Source: Hyposmocoma kahamanoa (taxonomy: Eukaryota; Arthropoda; Insecta; Lepidoptera; Cosmopterigidae). Taken from it: a stretch of 64,000 bases of DNA. Positions 22,806 through 34,503 of the stretch are shown piece by piece; within the stretch, counting starts at the first letter, position 1; each line of letters begins with the position of its first letter. A model generated the notes under the pieces. It searched no databases. It saw only the letters and a program-made list of their open reading frames with translations, and had not been told where the DNA came from. A program made the translations under genes and the position numbers. The DNA is taken from assembly GCF_003589595.1 (NCBI RefSeq), contig NW_020653200.1:4124099-4188098 (forward strand), given 5' to 3'.

Positions 22806-24937
22806 ACTACAACTATCAAACTCTATAGTACATTACGTGGTAAAGCGACAATTCAAGAAATTGAAAATAAATATAAATAAAGCTTGATTTATACAATGTT
22901 TTAGTGTTTTTTAATAGTTGAAAAATATATTACGCCACGAAATAGGTACTTAATGGAACGTTCAACTACACGTCACTCAATTATAATATTTACTTAAATA
23001 TTAATGTAAACTCTCTTTAGCTAGTAATTTGCTGAAATGACAACAATAATTGAGTAAATTAATAAATACATCAAATTAAATTTTCTTGATTTATTGATAC
23101 GATAATACCAAACGAAAATTATTAGACTTTATTGTCGTTCTAAGTCAAGTGATTCATAATTAAATTAGAGAAATTTGTTCCCAAATGGGTAGTTATGTAG
23201 TTGTACATAAATCATCCTGTGTACCCAAATTTAGATTCAATCGTATATTTCTCAAACACACGATCAAAGCTTCACTCCATTCAACCATACCCAAATACAT
23301 TAACAGTCGATGTAAACGCAGAAGCCCACAGACATAGCCTGAGGCAGAAACAGTAGATGTCTGTGTGCATATATGATGTCAACAGTTAAGAGGTATCTGA
23401 GTCTGACCCCTTTTCTAATCAAAGTTAGCGTTTGCAGTAACTTTAATTGTAAATAACATACTACGCAAGTCTCAGTTCAGAAGGCATTTTAGCTAGTCAC
23501 AGATTTCGATCGAACAAAACCCATTTAATGGCTTTGATGCTTCAACGAACGGCAATAGTTCTATTGTGAGCTACTTTCTATTGTATACAAAAAGGACTAG
23601 GTAAATACAATTTTTAGTATTAGTCGATAAGGAGATCTTAACTAAAGGAATTGACAATTGCTATAAGAAAAAAATCTTTTATTTCACTTTTGTGTTGCTC
23701 CTCCCAGGAGCAGGGTAAAACTCGAAAACATATTTCTCAGGATAAAATAATTGTTATTCAGAGTTTTAACTGAACTATTCCTGCTTAATACTTTTAAATG
23801 AAAGAAAGAATAATATTCAAGTCGATAAAACTTTGAGGAACATAGTTATATCAAAAAATTAATCTACGATATAGATTACCATGACACTTCAGTGAAAAAA
23901 ATATTCCAAAAAGGCGTTATCTTAAAATAATCGTCTTCGTACCTTATAATGAACACATGCTGGGTTTTAGTTTTAATACCTTGTTCAACGAACGATGACG
24001 ACGTCTTGACGATTACAGCTTCTTGTGTAATACTGAGTAAGACTGTGTTGCTCAATGTTTGGGGCCAAAACGTGCAAAGAGTTCAGAGATACTATACCCT
24101 GTCTCCCGCGCTATTTCACGTCCGATTATTAAAAGACCTTGTTCATTAGAAAGGTCTCAATTTTTTAAAAGGACGATGCATTTTAAAGTAAAAAGTCCAA
24201 ATCTTTGAGTTAATACCCTGTTCGTCCAAGGCAACGATATATTGTTGAAAACTAAATACATCTGAAAATGAAATTGTTTATACCAAAGTACATAAAGAGT
24301 CAAGAGTACGACAAGCTTGACACAAGATATGAATTCAACAATACGCCGGTTACTGTAACAACACTCCAAATGCCAAAGTGTTAAAAATTGGTGTGCTCTT
24401 GACTTACAACTATGAGCGGGCTACAAAAAGCGTTTGCAAATATGGCCATTGGAAATTATAAAGAAGTTAACTTTGAGACTCTCTATTGAGTATCACCTAA
24501 TTCCCAAGCCTACCGCATTACCTCATTTACATCGCTTAAATTTCACTCTGCGTTTTCGTATTCCAGTCATTTGTCTCCGCCGGAACGTATTTCACATACG
24601 AGTAGCTTGTAACGCCTAATAGAATAGCTATATATGTGTAACCTTTATATATACGTGGCGGTCCCTATTAAATACGGTTTCCTCTCCAAACGTCTATTAA
24701 CACCGTGTACATACTTGCGCTATTAGAAGTTGATCGTTCCAATTAAAAGCGACCCGGTCTATTGTTGTATAGCCTTCAATAAACTATTGAACGTTAAGCT
24801 TGCCCTTAAGGCTACGCTATAAAGTTGACTTTTACAAATTTGCAAAAGTCTGACATGTTCGCATCGCAAATGTCTGTAAAGAAATTAAACTGCAAGCTGC
24901 AGGTCGTAGCTGTCTTAATTACGTATCCTTAAGTGTA
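22806..24937. other. AT-rich DNA, no gene or repeat recognised
   Basis: Over 2 kb with only short frames (up to 70 codons) that show no domains. I see no inverted ends or tandem structure. Confidence 0.4.
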
Positions 24938-24940
24938 TTA

Positions 24941-25248
24941 GGCTCAATTTATATTGCGGCGGAACGCTATGGAAGCGAATTTTTGTAAGGGTATTTTACT
25001 TTATATTAATACTTTTTTTATTTTATATAATTGTGTAACGTAAAACTAGATACGAGGCAAAAATCACACGTCTTCCGCGGGATTCTCGCGCATGCTCGAG
25101 AATGCTCGCGCATTCGCGAGTGTTCCGCGGCTGCCGTCGGTGACGTCTGGCGAATCTATGAGAAGTGGCTTCAAGGCCCACTCGCGCGAATGCTCGAGCA
25201 TTTCAGCGACCGCGCGCGTCTTGTCGCGCAGCGAAGTGAAATTGAGCC
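24941..25248. mobile_element. CpG-dense MITE, PIF/Harbinger-like
   Basis: The ends are GGCTCAATTT and AAATTGAGCC, a perfect 10-bp inverted repeat, flanked by a 3-bp TTA duplication (24938-24940 and 25249-25251). TWA duplications and G-rich ends are typical of PIF/Harbinger. The right two thirds are very CpG-rich with repeated motifs (TCTCGCGCATGCTCGAGAATG at about 25083, CGCGAATGCTCGAGCATTT at about 25185). The open frames here on both strands come from base composition, not from a gene. Superfamily is inferred from ends and duplication only. Confidence 0.65.
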
Positions 25249-25332
25249 TTAATCGACTCCAATAAGAGGATAGCTTTTTTACGAATCCTTTGACGCTCCG
25301 CAACCGCAGTTTTAGTGAAAGGAAGGACATAT

Positions 25333-25366
25333 GTATTATATAGATATATATATATATATATATACC
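25333..25366. repeat. (TA)n microsatellite
   Basis: A run of alternating T and A, broken once by G near its start. Confidence 0.85.
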
Positions 25367-26714
25367 TCTTTGTTAAAAGCTAAAAATACAAATGGCTATT
25401 AAAAGTTTCATCAAGTTTTTAGCTGGATCCTCCTTTTACTGAAAGATGTTGCTATGCAGAAGTTATAAACCAGTAATAAAATAATCAAAGAGCTATAAAC
25501 CACGTGCGGGACGTATAAACGTGTGCCAATAAAATCCGGATCACGTGTAAGCGCTTTACGAGCTTCTTTCAGCTTTCAGTTCCTAACACACGCCGTGATC
25601 AGTTACTTAATACACAACCCACACAGCAGCACCTTATCTTTTTATACGGTCTTTAGAAGATTGTAATTTGACTTTCATAGTAACTTTATACTTGTAAATG
25701 CTTGTAATACGTACTTTTATATCATCAGAGTATTTAACCTTTTTATGTATTTTCAGATTTTTCTTACTTATTCTTTTCTTATGTATAGTAACTTATAGCG
25801 ATGGGCTTATGACCCAAAAGCTCTTTCATTTCACGGTTTAAATATTGTATATAAACGCTGATGTAGTCTGATGACAAGATTCGCATTTGACATCCAGTTT
25901 TCAGAATATTATTTAATTTTATTGAATATTAATTCAGAATCAATTTCGCTAAAGCTGCACGGACAAACTTTAATGGTACTCTATGATATGTCAGATACAG
26001 CTTAAGAATTCAAAATCCCAACTTTATGTCAAGACTCCACTTCAATAAGTTCTTCGGTGACAGTATCTTGAATCGTAATAAAAACAGAGCAACTGAATAA
26101 ACATAATTACAATTACTACGTTCCGGTTTGCAATGATGAGACCCACATTTTAATCTATTCATTCACAAACGTATTCCATCCATTATCAACAGTTACATTC
26201 ATACACATAATATCCTATTAATAAAAATAATAAAATTCCTTTAAACGTACACGCGCCAGCACATCAAGCTACACATTGACGTATCTTGTTCCGTTGCACT
26301 GGAGGCGATTTTCGATCAAAAATGTATAGTCTGATGTGCCGTTGTCCGTACAATCGGACTGGTTTTTATTACTTTTGTACAAAAATACAAACACAAAGAT
26401 GTTTTAAAATGACTAGTTAGTAAAAATTTATAAATAAAAATACCAAATGAAAACAATTTAAAATAGGTAAGAATTTGCCTGATTAGTATAATATAAGTGA
26501 TTAATTACTATTCTCGCACACACACATATATATATATAAAATATGTAAGGTTTTAACTGATAGGTAGTTAGTTGGTAAGTTATTAAAAAGTACTCATTGT
26601 TTTGTTTCCAAAACCAACGTTTACCAGCCGTCAATGGGTAAACCTAGCAAGTACCGAAGTGTAATTAGATTCAAATAATTGAAAATGTCTTAACCTTTAT
26701 TTAACATCACAATA
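25367..26714. other. AT-rich DNA, no gene seen
   Basis: I recognise no gene or repeat. A short CACACACATATATATATA microsatellite lies at about 26517-26540. Confidence 0.4.
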
Positions 26715-26720
26715 TGGCAA

Positions 26721-26963
26721 GTGCAAGCAACCGAGAATCGACGCGTACTCGAACGTTGCCTGTTCGGTGAATCTTGTGTATTTAACAAGATTGTAGCACG
26801 CGTTGCCCGCCGTTCATACCGCGGGAGTTTCAAATTCGCTGCATCTATGTGCTGGAATGATTTGCCTCCTCCAGTACGGAACTCAAAGTCATCTTATACT
26901 TTTAAAAGAAAGTGCAAGCTTTGGTTACTTTCGAGGCAAAGATCAGAAAGTAATTGGATGTAG
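26721..26963 (+). pseudogene. Non-LTR retrotransposon, C-terminal fragment
   Basis: An 80-codon frame reads ...RRSYRGSFKFAASMCWNDLP then PPVRNS.SSYTFKRK.K.WLLS. This is the familiar end of many jockey/CR1-like ORF2 proteins (SF...A...WN.LP...R...S...FK..LK..L). A stop and an AT-rich 3' end follow. No reverse transcriptase is present to the left, so it is a 5'-truncated relic. The exact clade cannot be fixed from this piece. Confidence 0.65.
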
Positions 26964-27409
26964 TTTGTAATTATATTTTTACGTGTGGGTGCTGTTCATC
27001 TCTACCTAAACCCCAAATTTGAGTATTTTTTTAGGTGGAATATTTTATCTATCTCAGGTACTATAAGGACAATAGATTTATTATAACTTTAAGTGAGTAT
27101 ATATATAAATATTTATTATTTTTTGACATCTTTTGGAGCTACTCGAGACGCGTCAGACAAATACTATGATTAAAATGTAGCGAGTTACAAAAAGGTAGGG
27201 TCTGAAAAACAGCTTAAGCTGAGACTCTATCCTTTTTATCTACACAGTATCTATAAGTGATGTTATTTACGACTAAATTCTTTGGAAATATAAATAAATA
27301 AAGTTCTTTATTATTATATTACTATCATTATTCTATCTAGATTTCTATGCAGCTAGTGTCTAAATTAATAAAGCTGGAGAATATTATTAAAAAGATGTGG
27401 TAGCCAATA
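26964..27409. other. AT-rich spacer, nothing recognised
   Basis: It probably includes the 3' untranslated end of the LINE fragment to its left. No other feature is seen. Confidence 0.4.
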
Positions 27410-27715
27410 TGTATATGTATGAGGTAGCAAAAATGGTGACGGCAACAAACCTAATGGTTTCAAGCAGAGCTATCAAGTCATGGATTCGAGTCCGACCTCA
27501 CACGTCTGAGTTTCTCGGAATTTATGTAATTTAGTTTCAAATGAGCTTTACATTGAAGGAAAACTTCGTGATGAAGAAGATTCAGAACCCTCGGAAAACG
27601 AGTAAAGTCCCCAACCCGCATTGGGTCAGCATGGCATGGACTATGTCGTAAACCCTAAACGGAGATCCGTACCCAGCTGTGAGACGTATAAATGGGTTGA
27701 TGATGATGATGATAT
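27410..27715 (+). repeat. SINE with GATGATGAT tail, family S3
   Basis: The piece contains GGATTCGAGTCCGACCTC (B-box-like), AAGGAAAACTTCGTGATGAA, AACCCGCATTGGGTCAGCAT, and a GTTGATGATGATGATGAT tail. These blocks in this order are those of a widespread lepidopteran SINE. The A-box half is weak. Confidence 0.7.
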
Positions 27716-28159
27716 TGCTAAAATGGCTCGTAGGTATTTACTTGCAAAATGCGCGTGGAAAATCAGATAAATCAAATAAACCAGACTAAACGGGTAATCA
27801 AATTACTGGCTGACTCTTTGGGTTGCGAATACCTCGTTGGCAAAGCTTGAATCACTTGTTTGCTGGGCTACTTCATCGTTTATTCGCTTTAACAAGTTCA
27901 CAGTGACTTTGTATGTGTCGGCGCGACTTTCAAAAGGAAAATCTGTTAGGTAGATTAGATACTTTAAAACTTTATTCGATTAAGCTTTTCTATCACTGTT
28001 TCGAACTTCACTGATAGAGTTTCTCTACTTTCAAGTACACATTTAGCGTCTTTATTTCTTGCGTAGAAAATACTGAACGATAACCAACCATTTATACCAT
28101 TAAATTTTTTTATTTCCATTATTACCATTTACACAATTTATATTAGATACATTGTTTAA
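27716..28159. other. Spacer, nothing recognised
   Basis: No gene or repeat is seen. Confidence 0.4.
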
Positions 28160-28310
28160 ATTAGATGAAATTACAGCGCATGGGACTTGTCACGGGAGTT
28201 GACGGGTGCAGTGGCAGTGCCCAGTTCTTTGCGATTTAAAGCTCTGAATGGCACCGCAACTTGTGTTGCTTACCACCAGGCGCACGTCTTGTTCGTTTTG
28301 TCGCTTGATA
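28160..28310 (-). repeat. Repeat family A, reverse partial copy
   Basis: AAATTACAGCGCATGGGACTTG, GGTGCAGTGGCAGTGCCC, and ACCAGGCGCACGTCTTGTTCG are the reversed starting blocks of family A. The palindromic and GGCGGCAGAAATAGG blocks are missing. Confidence 0.7.
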
Positions 28311-29595
28311 TTTCTTAATTTTGTCCTTTCTTAATGACCTTAATTCAGCTTTTTTGTTGGAACAGATATAAATAACAATAGATAATAATAAAGAAATAAC
28401 CAAAATAATAATCAAATAATAATTTTTAATGAGAAACAGAAAATCGAAATTGTAATTCAAAAGTAGGTCGGTCTTACATTAGATTCGCATGATAGAAAAC
28501 TAAAACCATATCGTGTTTTGCCTAAATTTGACTATAACAAATGGGTTGTTAATGTAGCACACCGTTTCGTGTGAAGTCGCAATAAATGAAAAGGCAGCAT
28601 ATGAAATAGAAGTAGGTACTACTCCATACGGAATTAGTCAACAAACTTCGCATTTACAAACACTAAATAAGTTTAACAGTAAATAAGTATCTAATTCTAA
28701 CTAAAATATAAAAGTATCTCGTGTTTATTTTTTTGTTATTATTAAACAAACAGTCACGAAATTATCACAATAGAATGAATGTGACACTTCTTTTAAGTTT
28801 TTGATATCTAAAATAACACCCGTTACGGGGGTTAAACCTCATTAAATTGCAATTAAACTTTCATTGTCAGGGCGGCCGCGTCCGACAAAATTCTGAACTC
28901 GCTCACTGTGTACAACTTCCTGTCAACTTTGACCTTTCTAAGCTAGTCCTTTAAATTCGACTCAAATTTTTAATGGCTATTGTAACTTTTAACGAGCGTA
29001 AGACAGGTTGGCCGTGCGAATAAAAAGTAAATTTATGATTTATGTTCCAAATTGATGTCGTGATTCATCTGTCAAATCATAGCAAATCAGAGGCAAATAT
29101 CATCTTCTTAAAAGACATATTGAAAAACAAACCAAGTCAGTACGGTAACCGCAAACCGTGGAAAATTGCCAAAGTACGATATCATTTGTCAACGCCATTT
29201 CGCTGACATTTTGCGCCTTCCCAGAATCGTAATGGATTGCAGAGTAAACTTACCCCAGTTGTAGTAAAAATCTTTGAAATTATCAACAAATGCATAATCC
29301 TACTTAAGAACTCGTCTGATAGAAAGACCAGCCAACTGGAATATATCCTACCTTCATAGGTTAGTTAGGTATAGGTAGCTTTCTCTTACTGTACACATAC
29401 GTAGCCCCCGTGTTTACGTAACGTTTCAAAAAATTCACGCCTAAACCATACGTGTTTTTAAATACGTTTAGCGTATTGACCGTGTGCCCTAGGAATATTA
29501 AATTACCTTTATTCTCAGCTTAACATTCTAATTTTTATAACGCATAAATAGCTGCACAATGTACGAAAAATCTGTACCATTTTTAACCAACTTTG
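28311..29595. other. AT-rich DNA, no gene seen
   Basis: I recognise no gene, repeat family or structured element in this stretch. Confidence 0.4.
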
Positions 29596-29807
29596 AATAA
29601 TAATAACACACACACACACTCTCATAGCCCCGCACTAGGGAAAGCTTACTTCGCGGGTGTCATGAACACATAGATAACCACAAATTATAGCCAAACTCAC
29701 AAGATAAATAAATCTAGGCCACACAAATATTTCTCCCGATCCGGGAATAGAACCCGGGATCTCTGCGCAGCAGTCCGGCGCGGTACCCGTTCGGCCACGA
29801 AGGCAGT
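29596..29807 (-). repeat. Full-length SINE, family S1
   Basis: Read on the minus strand it starts TGCCTTCGTGGCCGAACGGGT (A-box region), then GGTTCTATTCCCGGATCGGG (B-box region), a body with the CTAGTGCGGGGCTA block, and a (TTATTA)n tail at the left end. It is colinear with the plus-strand copy at 42825-43048. Confidence 0.85.
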
Positions 29808-29898
29808 TCAAAAAGGAGGCGGTTATCAATTCGTCGGTATTTTTTGTGTTTGTTACGTGATTATTCTGACATTTGTCAACCGATTTCGATGATTCTTT
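29808..29898 (+). repeat. Repeat family B, short 5' copy
   Basis: It starts TTCAAAAAGGAGGCGGTTATC directly against the SINE head, runs to GATTCTTTTT, and is then followed by a second, longer copy, giving a partial tandem duplication. Confidence 0.75.
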
Positions 29899-30370
29899 TT
29901 AACCGATTTCAAAAAAGGAGGAGGTTCTCAATTCGTCTGTATGTTTTGTTTTTTGTATGTATGTTACGCGATAACTCCGGTATTTGTGAACCGATTTTCA
30001 TGATTCTTTTTTTGTTGCAAAGGGGGTATTTCCATAGTAGTCACATTTCATTTTGAAGAAAATCATCCACCTCAAAGGGTGGCTGTTCACGCATGAAGAT
30101 TCATTTTTTTAAATAGCGCCTAACTTTAATTTAGGAGCAATTACTTTTAGCAATTATTTAGTTGATTTTGCTATTTCTCCAATTCAAGGCGTTTTTCTCT
30201 CGATATACTTTGAGTAGTGTCGTAGTGAGAACCTATTTTTATTGTCTCCTATATTTTACTATCTAGTACAGTGGCGAACTAGGGGATATTTCAATGAAAC
30301 TTAGCAAATAGACGTAATTCCACGTACTTTTGAGGTCGGTTTTTTTAGTACTCTGTACTGAGATTATTTG
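29899..30370 (+). repeat. Repeat family B, long copy
   Basis: It carries all family blocks plus the extra central section shared with 16555-17000 (TAAATAGCGCCTAA, CCAATTCAAGGCGTTTTTCTC, CGAACTAGGGGATATTTCAAT), ending TTTTGAGGTCGGTTTTTTTA and CTGTACTGAGAT. Related sequence in a more diverged state may continue to about 30560. Confidence 0.85.
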
Positions 30371-30885
30371 TTGGAAAGTCGTAGTAGTAGTAGTTTCTTT
30401 CCAACTTGAGCCGCTCCCTAAGGGCAGCAAATTAGAGGATGAATCCATAGTATTAAATTTAACCCACTTTCCGTTAACGGATTTCAATAAACTTGGCACA
30501 AAGGTGTAATTCAAATCAAAATAAAACAGCGAAATCGAATAAGTAAACTTATGAGGTCTGGTTTTTTGTATAAAACAAATCTATAATTATATGCACACAG
30601 TTTTGTCTTATTAATTATAACTTTTAAGATGAAAATAAATATATCTAAAACAAAACTACTGTGTATAAACATGTTTATAACGAAAAAGTCCATATAATTT
30701 CAGAGTAAGATTAACCACGCGCGTTTTGTACGTGGAACCAAAATTTTTATCGCGAATTGATTAATTCAAGTTCTTTGCTTTCGTCACTAATACGATCACC
30801 AGCTGAAATATCGGACTATTTTGTAACACAGGAGATTTATTTACATTCTCGCTCTACGTTTTTGAAACAAAATATTTAAGGTATA

Positions 30886-30893
30886 CTTAATGC
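30886..30893 (+). repeat. 8-bp target duplication of the first P-like element
   Basis: CTTAATGC here is identical to 31272-31279. Confidence 0.9.
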
Positions 30894-31271
30894 CTTAGAA
30901 TAATAACGCATAGAAACCTAGTCCGCACACGCTAAGTGAGGCAAATTGAAGCGCGCCCAAAGGGCCTACACGAGCGGGCGGGCCGTCAGTGCTCAAGGTC
31001 AACTTGCACCGCGAACAGCTCAAGAATTTTAGCTAAAAATGACGAAATGTGCGGTAAATGAGTGTAACAATACGTCAAACACACATAAAATAGATACTAA
31101 CATCACATTCCACAAGAAATTAACGCGTTTCAACTTGTATTTTTATATAAATATTCACTAAAACCGAAAATTAACTTACTACTAAAACTAGGCTACATGA
31201 ATTTGATTTTTGCCTCACTTGTGACAGTTCGTTTGATATGAAACTATCATTCTATGCGTTATTATTCTAAG
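30894..31271 (+). mobile_element. P-element-like MITE, 378 bp
   Basis: The ends are perfect 22-bp inverted repeats beginning CTTAGAATAATAACGCATAG. An exact 8-bp duplication (CTTAATGC) flanks them. An 11-bp subterminal inverted repeat (AAGTGAGGCAA at 30934 and its inverse at 31210) sits inside both ends. The 8-bp duplication, terminal repeats and 11-bp internal repeats together are the arrangement of P elements. The interior keeps the start of a THAP-domain frame (31039-31116). The rest of the transposase is missing, so it would need a full-length helper. Confidence 0.85.
31039..31116 (+). pseudogene. THAP domain, N-terminal half
   Basis: From an ATG the frame reads MTKCAVNECNN, about ten further residues, then ITFHK. 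This fits the opening C-x4-C and the FH(K/R) segment of the THAP zinc finger that forms the DNA-binding N-terminus of P-element and THAP9 transposases. The second copy (33676) has a splice donor after this point; here the same site reads ACAAGAAATT and the GT is lost. The frame ends soon after. It cannot encode a transposase. Confidence 0.75.
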
Positions 31272-31279
31272 CTTAATGC

Positions 31280-32404
31280 TTTATGTGTTGTGTATTAAAA
31301 AGGTATATCATAATTTTTTAAAGAATTGGGTTCTAAATTTAATTTATTCAATAAAAAGCGTCTGTACCTCGCTATCGTACAATCTTGTCCGAGACACGTT
31401 TAGGGCAAATATGATTTAGGTACCCTCTCACGATTCGCAGTCAACAAATCCGATTCCTCGAGTTCCCTATTGACTTCAAAAACAAACGCCGGTAGACAGA
31501 ATGTCTTCAATAGCAACACCAACGTTTCTTCGCATGTTTACGTCTTGAATAATTTCTTCATTGTATCTCCATACCCTCATTCATTTTATATTGTATGTAG
31601 TTATTGGTATAGTGGCAGCACTCATCGAAGAACGGAAGGCGGAAGAAGTGACTTCTGAAATACCAAAGCTCTGTCAATAAAATATACAACTACATGAGCG
31701 CGGGTTGATATTAGGCTAAATACAGTAACTTTTCTCCAGGACCTTAAATAGAAATGAAGTTCAGTTTTGTTTTGACTTCTAATTTCTTAGGTTTATTTAT
31801 TTACCTTGTATGGATGTTTGTTCTATGGATTCCCTCACAAGTATAATCAAATGGAAACGGTGAACTACTTTTCCTAGATCATAAAAACTAAACGATTTGC
31901 CAGCTAAATACATACTTGTATCGAAGCATTAGTAAATATATTACGTTAAATGGAACTGCATTCCGCTCCTTTATTCTAGTTTACTATCTCATTTAATGAA
32001 TACATTGACGCCCAACTCATGCAAAAAAACCATGTTTAAATGATACACTACAATCTCGCTCGCATTCCAAAAAACTTTTTACGAAACTTGCGTTTTATAA
32101 GATATGTAGAGTAGGAACAGTAAAGTAAAAATCTACACCTGCTGGCAGCGGCGGCACTGCGAAAAACGGTTTTGCTTCACTTTTATCCAAAGCGCTACTT
32201 TCGCATGGAGGTTCCGCACGAAACTTTATTTGAGAAGCAAAACTCCGGCATTTCACTTCCTACATGAGTTTTAAGTAAATAAATTATTTTAATATTACAT
32301 GTACGTGTATTATATAGTTTTATATTTATAGGATAGAGGCTTCATAGTAATAGTTAGAACGCAGAGTATGAAGGCTCTGCATACACAACCAGTGTATACA
32401 CTAT
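31280..32404. other. Spacer between transposons, no gene seen
   Basis: AT-rich DNA. The 62-codon frame at 31470-31658 has no motif. Confidence 0.4.
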
Positions 32405-33675
32405 AGGGCCCATTATAAATTTCCGGAACTGGCCACTTACATAAACAATATTTAAAAAGTAATTAGAACATTTGAAAATGGAACTCTTTGGCTGTAGAAT
32501 ACACTTTGTTTCATCTGACTGTCACTTGTTTTTACATTGTGGCGTCATTTTAAAAATTGGTAGGTACATGTAGACACATGTCACCATGGATTTAACTCGT
32601 GAAAGTTTTCGTAGTATGATTTTCTACGACTTTAAGTGTAATTTAACAGCTCAGCGGAGCTTCAAACTGCTTTTGGCGATGAATCATCATGCAAGACGAC
32701 TATTTACAGCAGTTTGCAGAATTCAAACGCGGTCGTGTGATTCTCTTTGACGAATTTCGTGATGGTCGCCCGTCCACTGCTGTGAACAACAAAAACATCG
32801 ATGCTGTGCGCCGTATGACCAAAACAGACAGGCATGTGACATACCATGAGATTCGGGCATCTTTAGGCATAGGCATGAGTCAAATACAATCAATAAATAC
32901 TACACAAACATTTGAGTGTGAAAAAGCTCTGCTCTCGGTGGATCCGATGGACTGAGGCTCAAAAAACGGGTCGCGTCTCTTGGTGCAATGCCATGCTTAC
33001 CAGATTCAACGAAAGGCGTCAAATTTGGTGTGGGACATAGTAATAGGTGACGAAACATGGATTTATAGTTACGATCCCAAAACAAAGCAGCAATCGAGCG
33101 TATATGGGTCTTTCGAGATGAGCCGAAACCATCCAAAGTGCGCGCGTGCAATGTACCTCTAAGCGGATGATTACTTCTTTGTTGTATCGTGAATAGTGAT
33201 TGGTACACGATCATTTGTTTGCCGGAAGTTATTGACAAACTCCGTAAAAATAACCGTAAGCGCCGTATCATCTAGGATCACGATAATGCCAGTTCTCATA
33301 TGGCCAGACAGACAAATGAATTTTTGAAGGTGAACGACGTTGACCTTATGAAGCATCCCGCGTACAGTCCCGACCTGGCACCTTGTGACTTATATTTATT
33401 TCCAAAAATTAAGAACCAATTACTCGGTCAACGATTTTCATCACCTGTCTTCGGGTGAAGAGCAAGAAAAATATGTTTCAGAGATTGTTACAAAGGAGTG
33501 GCATAAACGTTGTCAAAATTAGTTCATTCCTTAGAATAATAACGCATAGAAACCTAGCCCGCACACGCTAAGTGAGGCAAGTTAAAGGCTTCCTAACGGG
33601 CTCCCAGGAGCGCGCGGGCTGTTAGTGCTCAAGGTCAAATTGCACCGCGAACAGCTCCAAAATTTTTTGCTAAAA

Positions 33676-33752
33676 ATGACGAAATGTGCGGTAAATGGGT
33701 GTAAAAATAGAACAGACAAACATAAAATAGACACTAACATCACATTCCACAA
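33676..33752 (+). pseudogene. THAP-domain first exon with splice donor
   Basis: The frame reads MTKCAVNGCKNRTDKHKID then TNITFHK and meets GTAAGT at 33753, an ideal insect 5' splice site. That matches the first exon of a THAP-type P transposase. No matching downstream exon is found inside the element; the space is filled with tandem repeats. It is the same coding start as in the 378-bp copy with several substitutions. Confidence 0.7.
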
Positions 33753-34295
33753 GTAAGTAATGCGTTTCAACTCATATTTTTATGTAATTATTCACTAAAA
33801 CAGAAAAATAATTTCGCGGCAACAAGATACGAAAGTGTTGCAAAGTAACAAATTTTTTTTCTCCCCATTTTGCTATTATATTACGTAAATTTTAGTAATT
33901 AGTAATTTCGATTTATTTGCGCATCTTGAACTAATATTTACTTGAATAAACATTAAATGTTTTCGTTAACTCCTGTAAGTGATTGGGACACTTAATTATT
34001 TTATAATACTTTTAACGGCTCTGCGTTCATGCTTTATTGAATAATTATTTATTTGAATTGGAGCACATATTGCAACAAATTTACAGTATATATTTGTTTC
34101 TACTATAGTGTTGGCACCACCAGTACAACTTTGATAGCTTATTATATGTCTTTCTTTTCGTAACCCAAGCGAAATATTTTATATTGAAATATTTTATTTT
34201 CTTAAAAGGGGAGCATTCTTAAGCGATTTTTTAATCTATTTTAACAGTTATTTTCTTTAATGTTTGCTTATGGCATTTTCGGTTTTAGGTTTCGA

Positions 34296-34503
34296 ATATG
34301 GCACTTATTTCTAAATCCAAGATGGCGGGCGCGATTTTTCGAATAATGGCAAGTTGGGTATCGTTTTCGAGATGTTTGGGAATGTTCAATACAAATATAG
34401 CACTCATTTCTAAATGCAAGATGGCAAACACGACAGTAATATTCGTAATGAGCACCCCCAAATACCTCAAAAACGATACTCAACTTGTCATTATTTGAAA
34501 AAT
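34296..34503 (-). repeat. Inverted and diverged units beside the tandem array
   Basis: ATGGCACTTATTTCTAAATCC and CAAGATGGCGGGCGCGATTTT are the reverse of the array unit to the right. A second, more diverged reversed piece (CATTTCTAAATGCAAGATGG) and a partial forward unit fill the rest. The array and its inverted copy can pair. Confidence 0.8.

Noticed and set aside
25031..25330. Overlapping open frames on both strands at the GC-rich block
   Set aside because: Both come from CpG-rich repeated motifs within a MITE. There is no start context or known domain.
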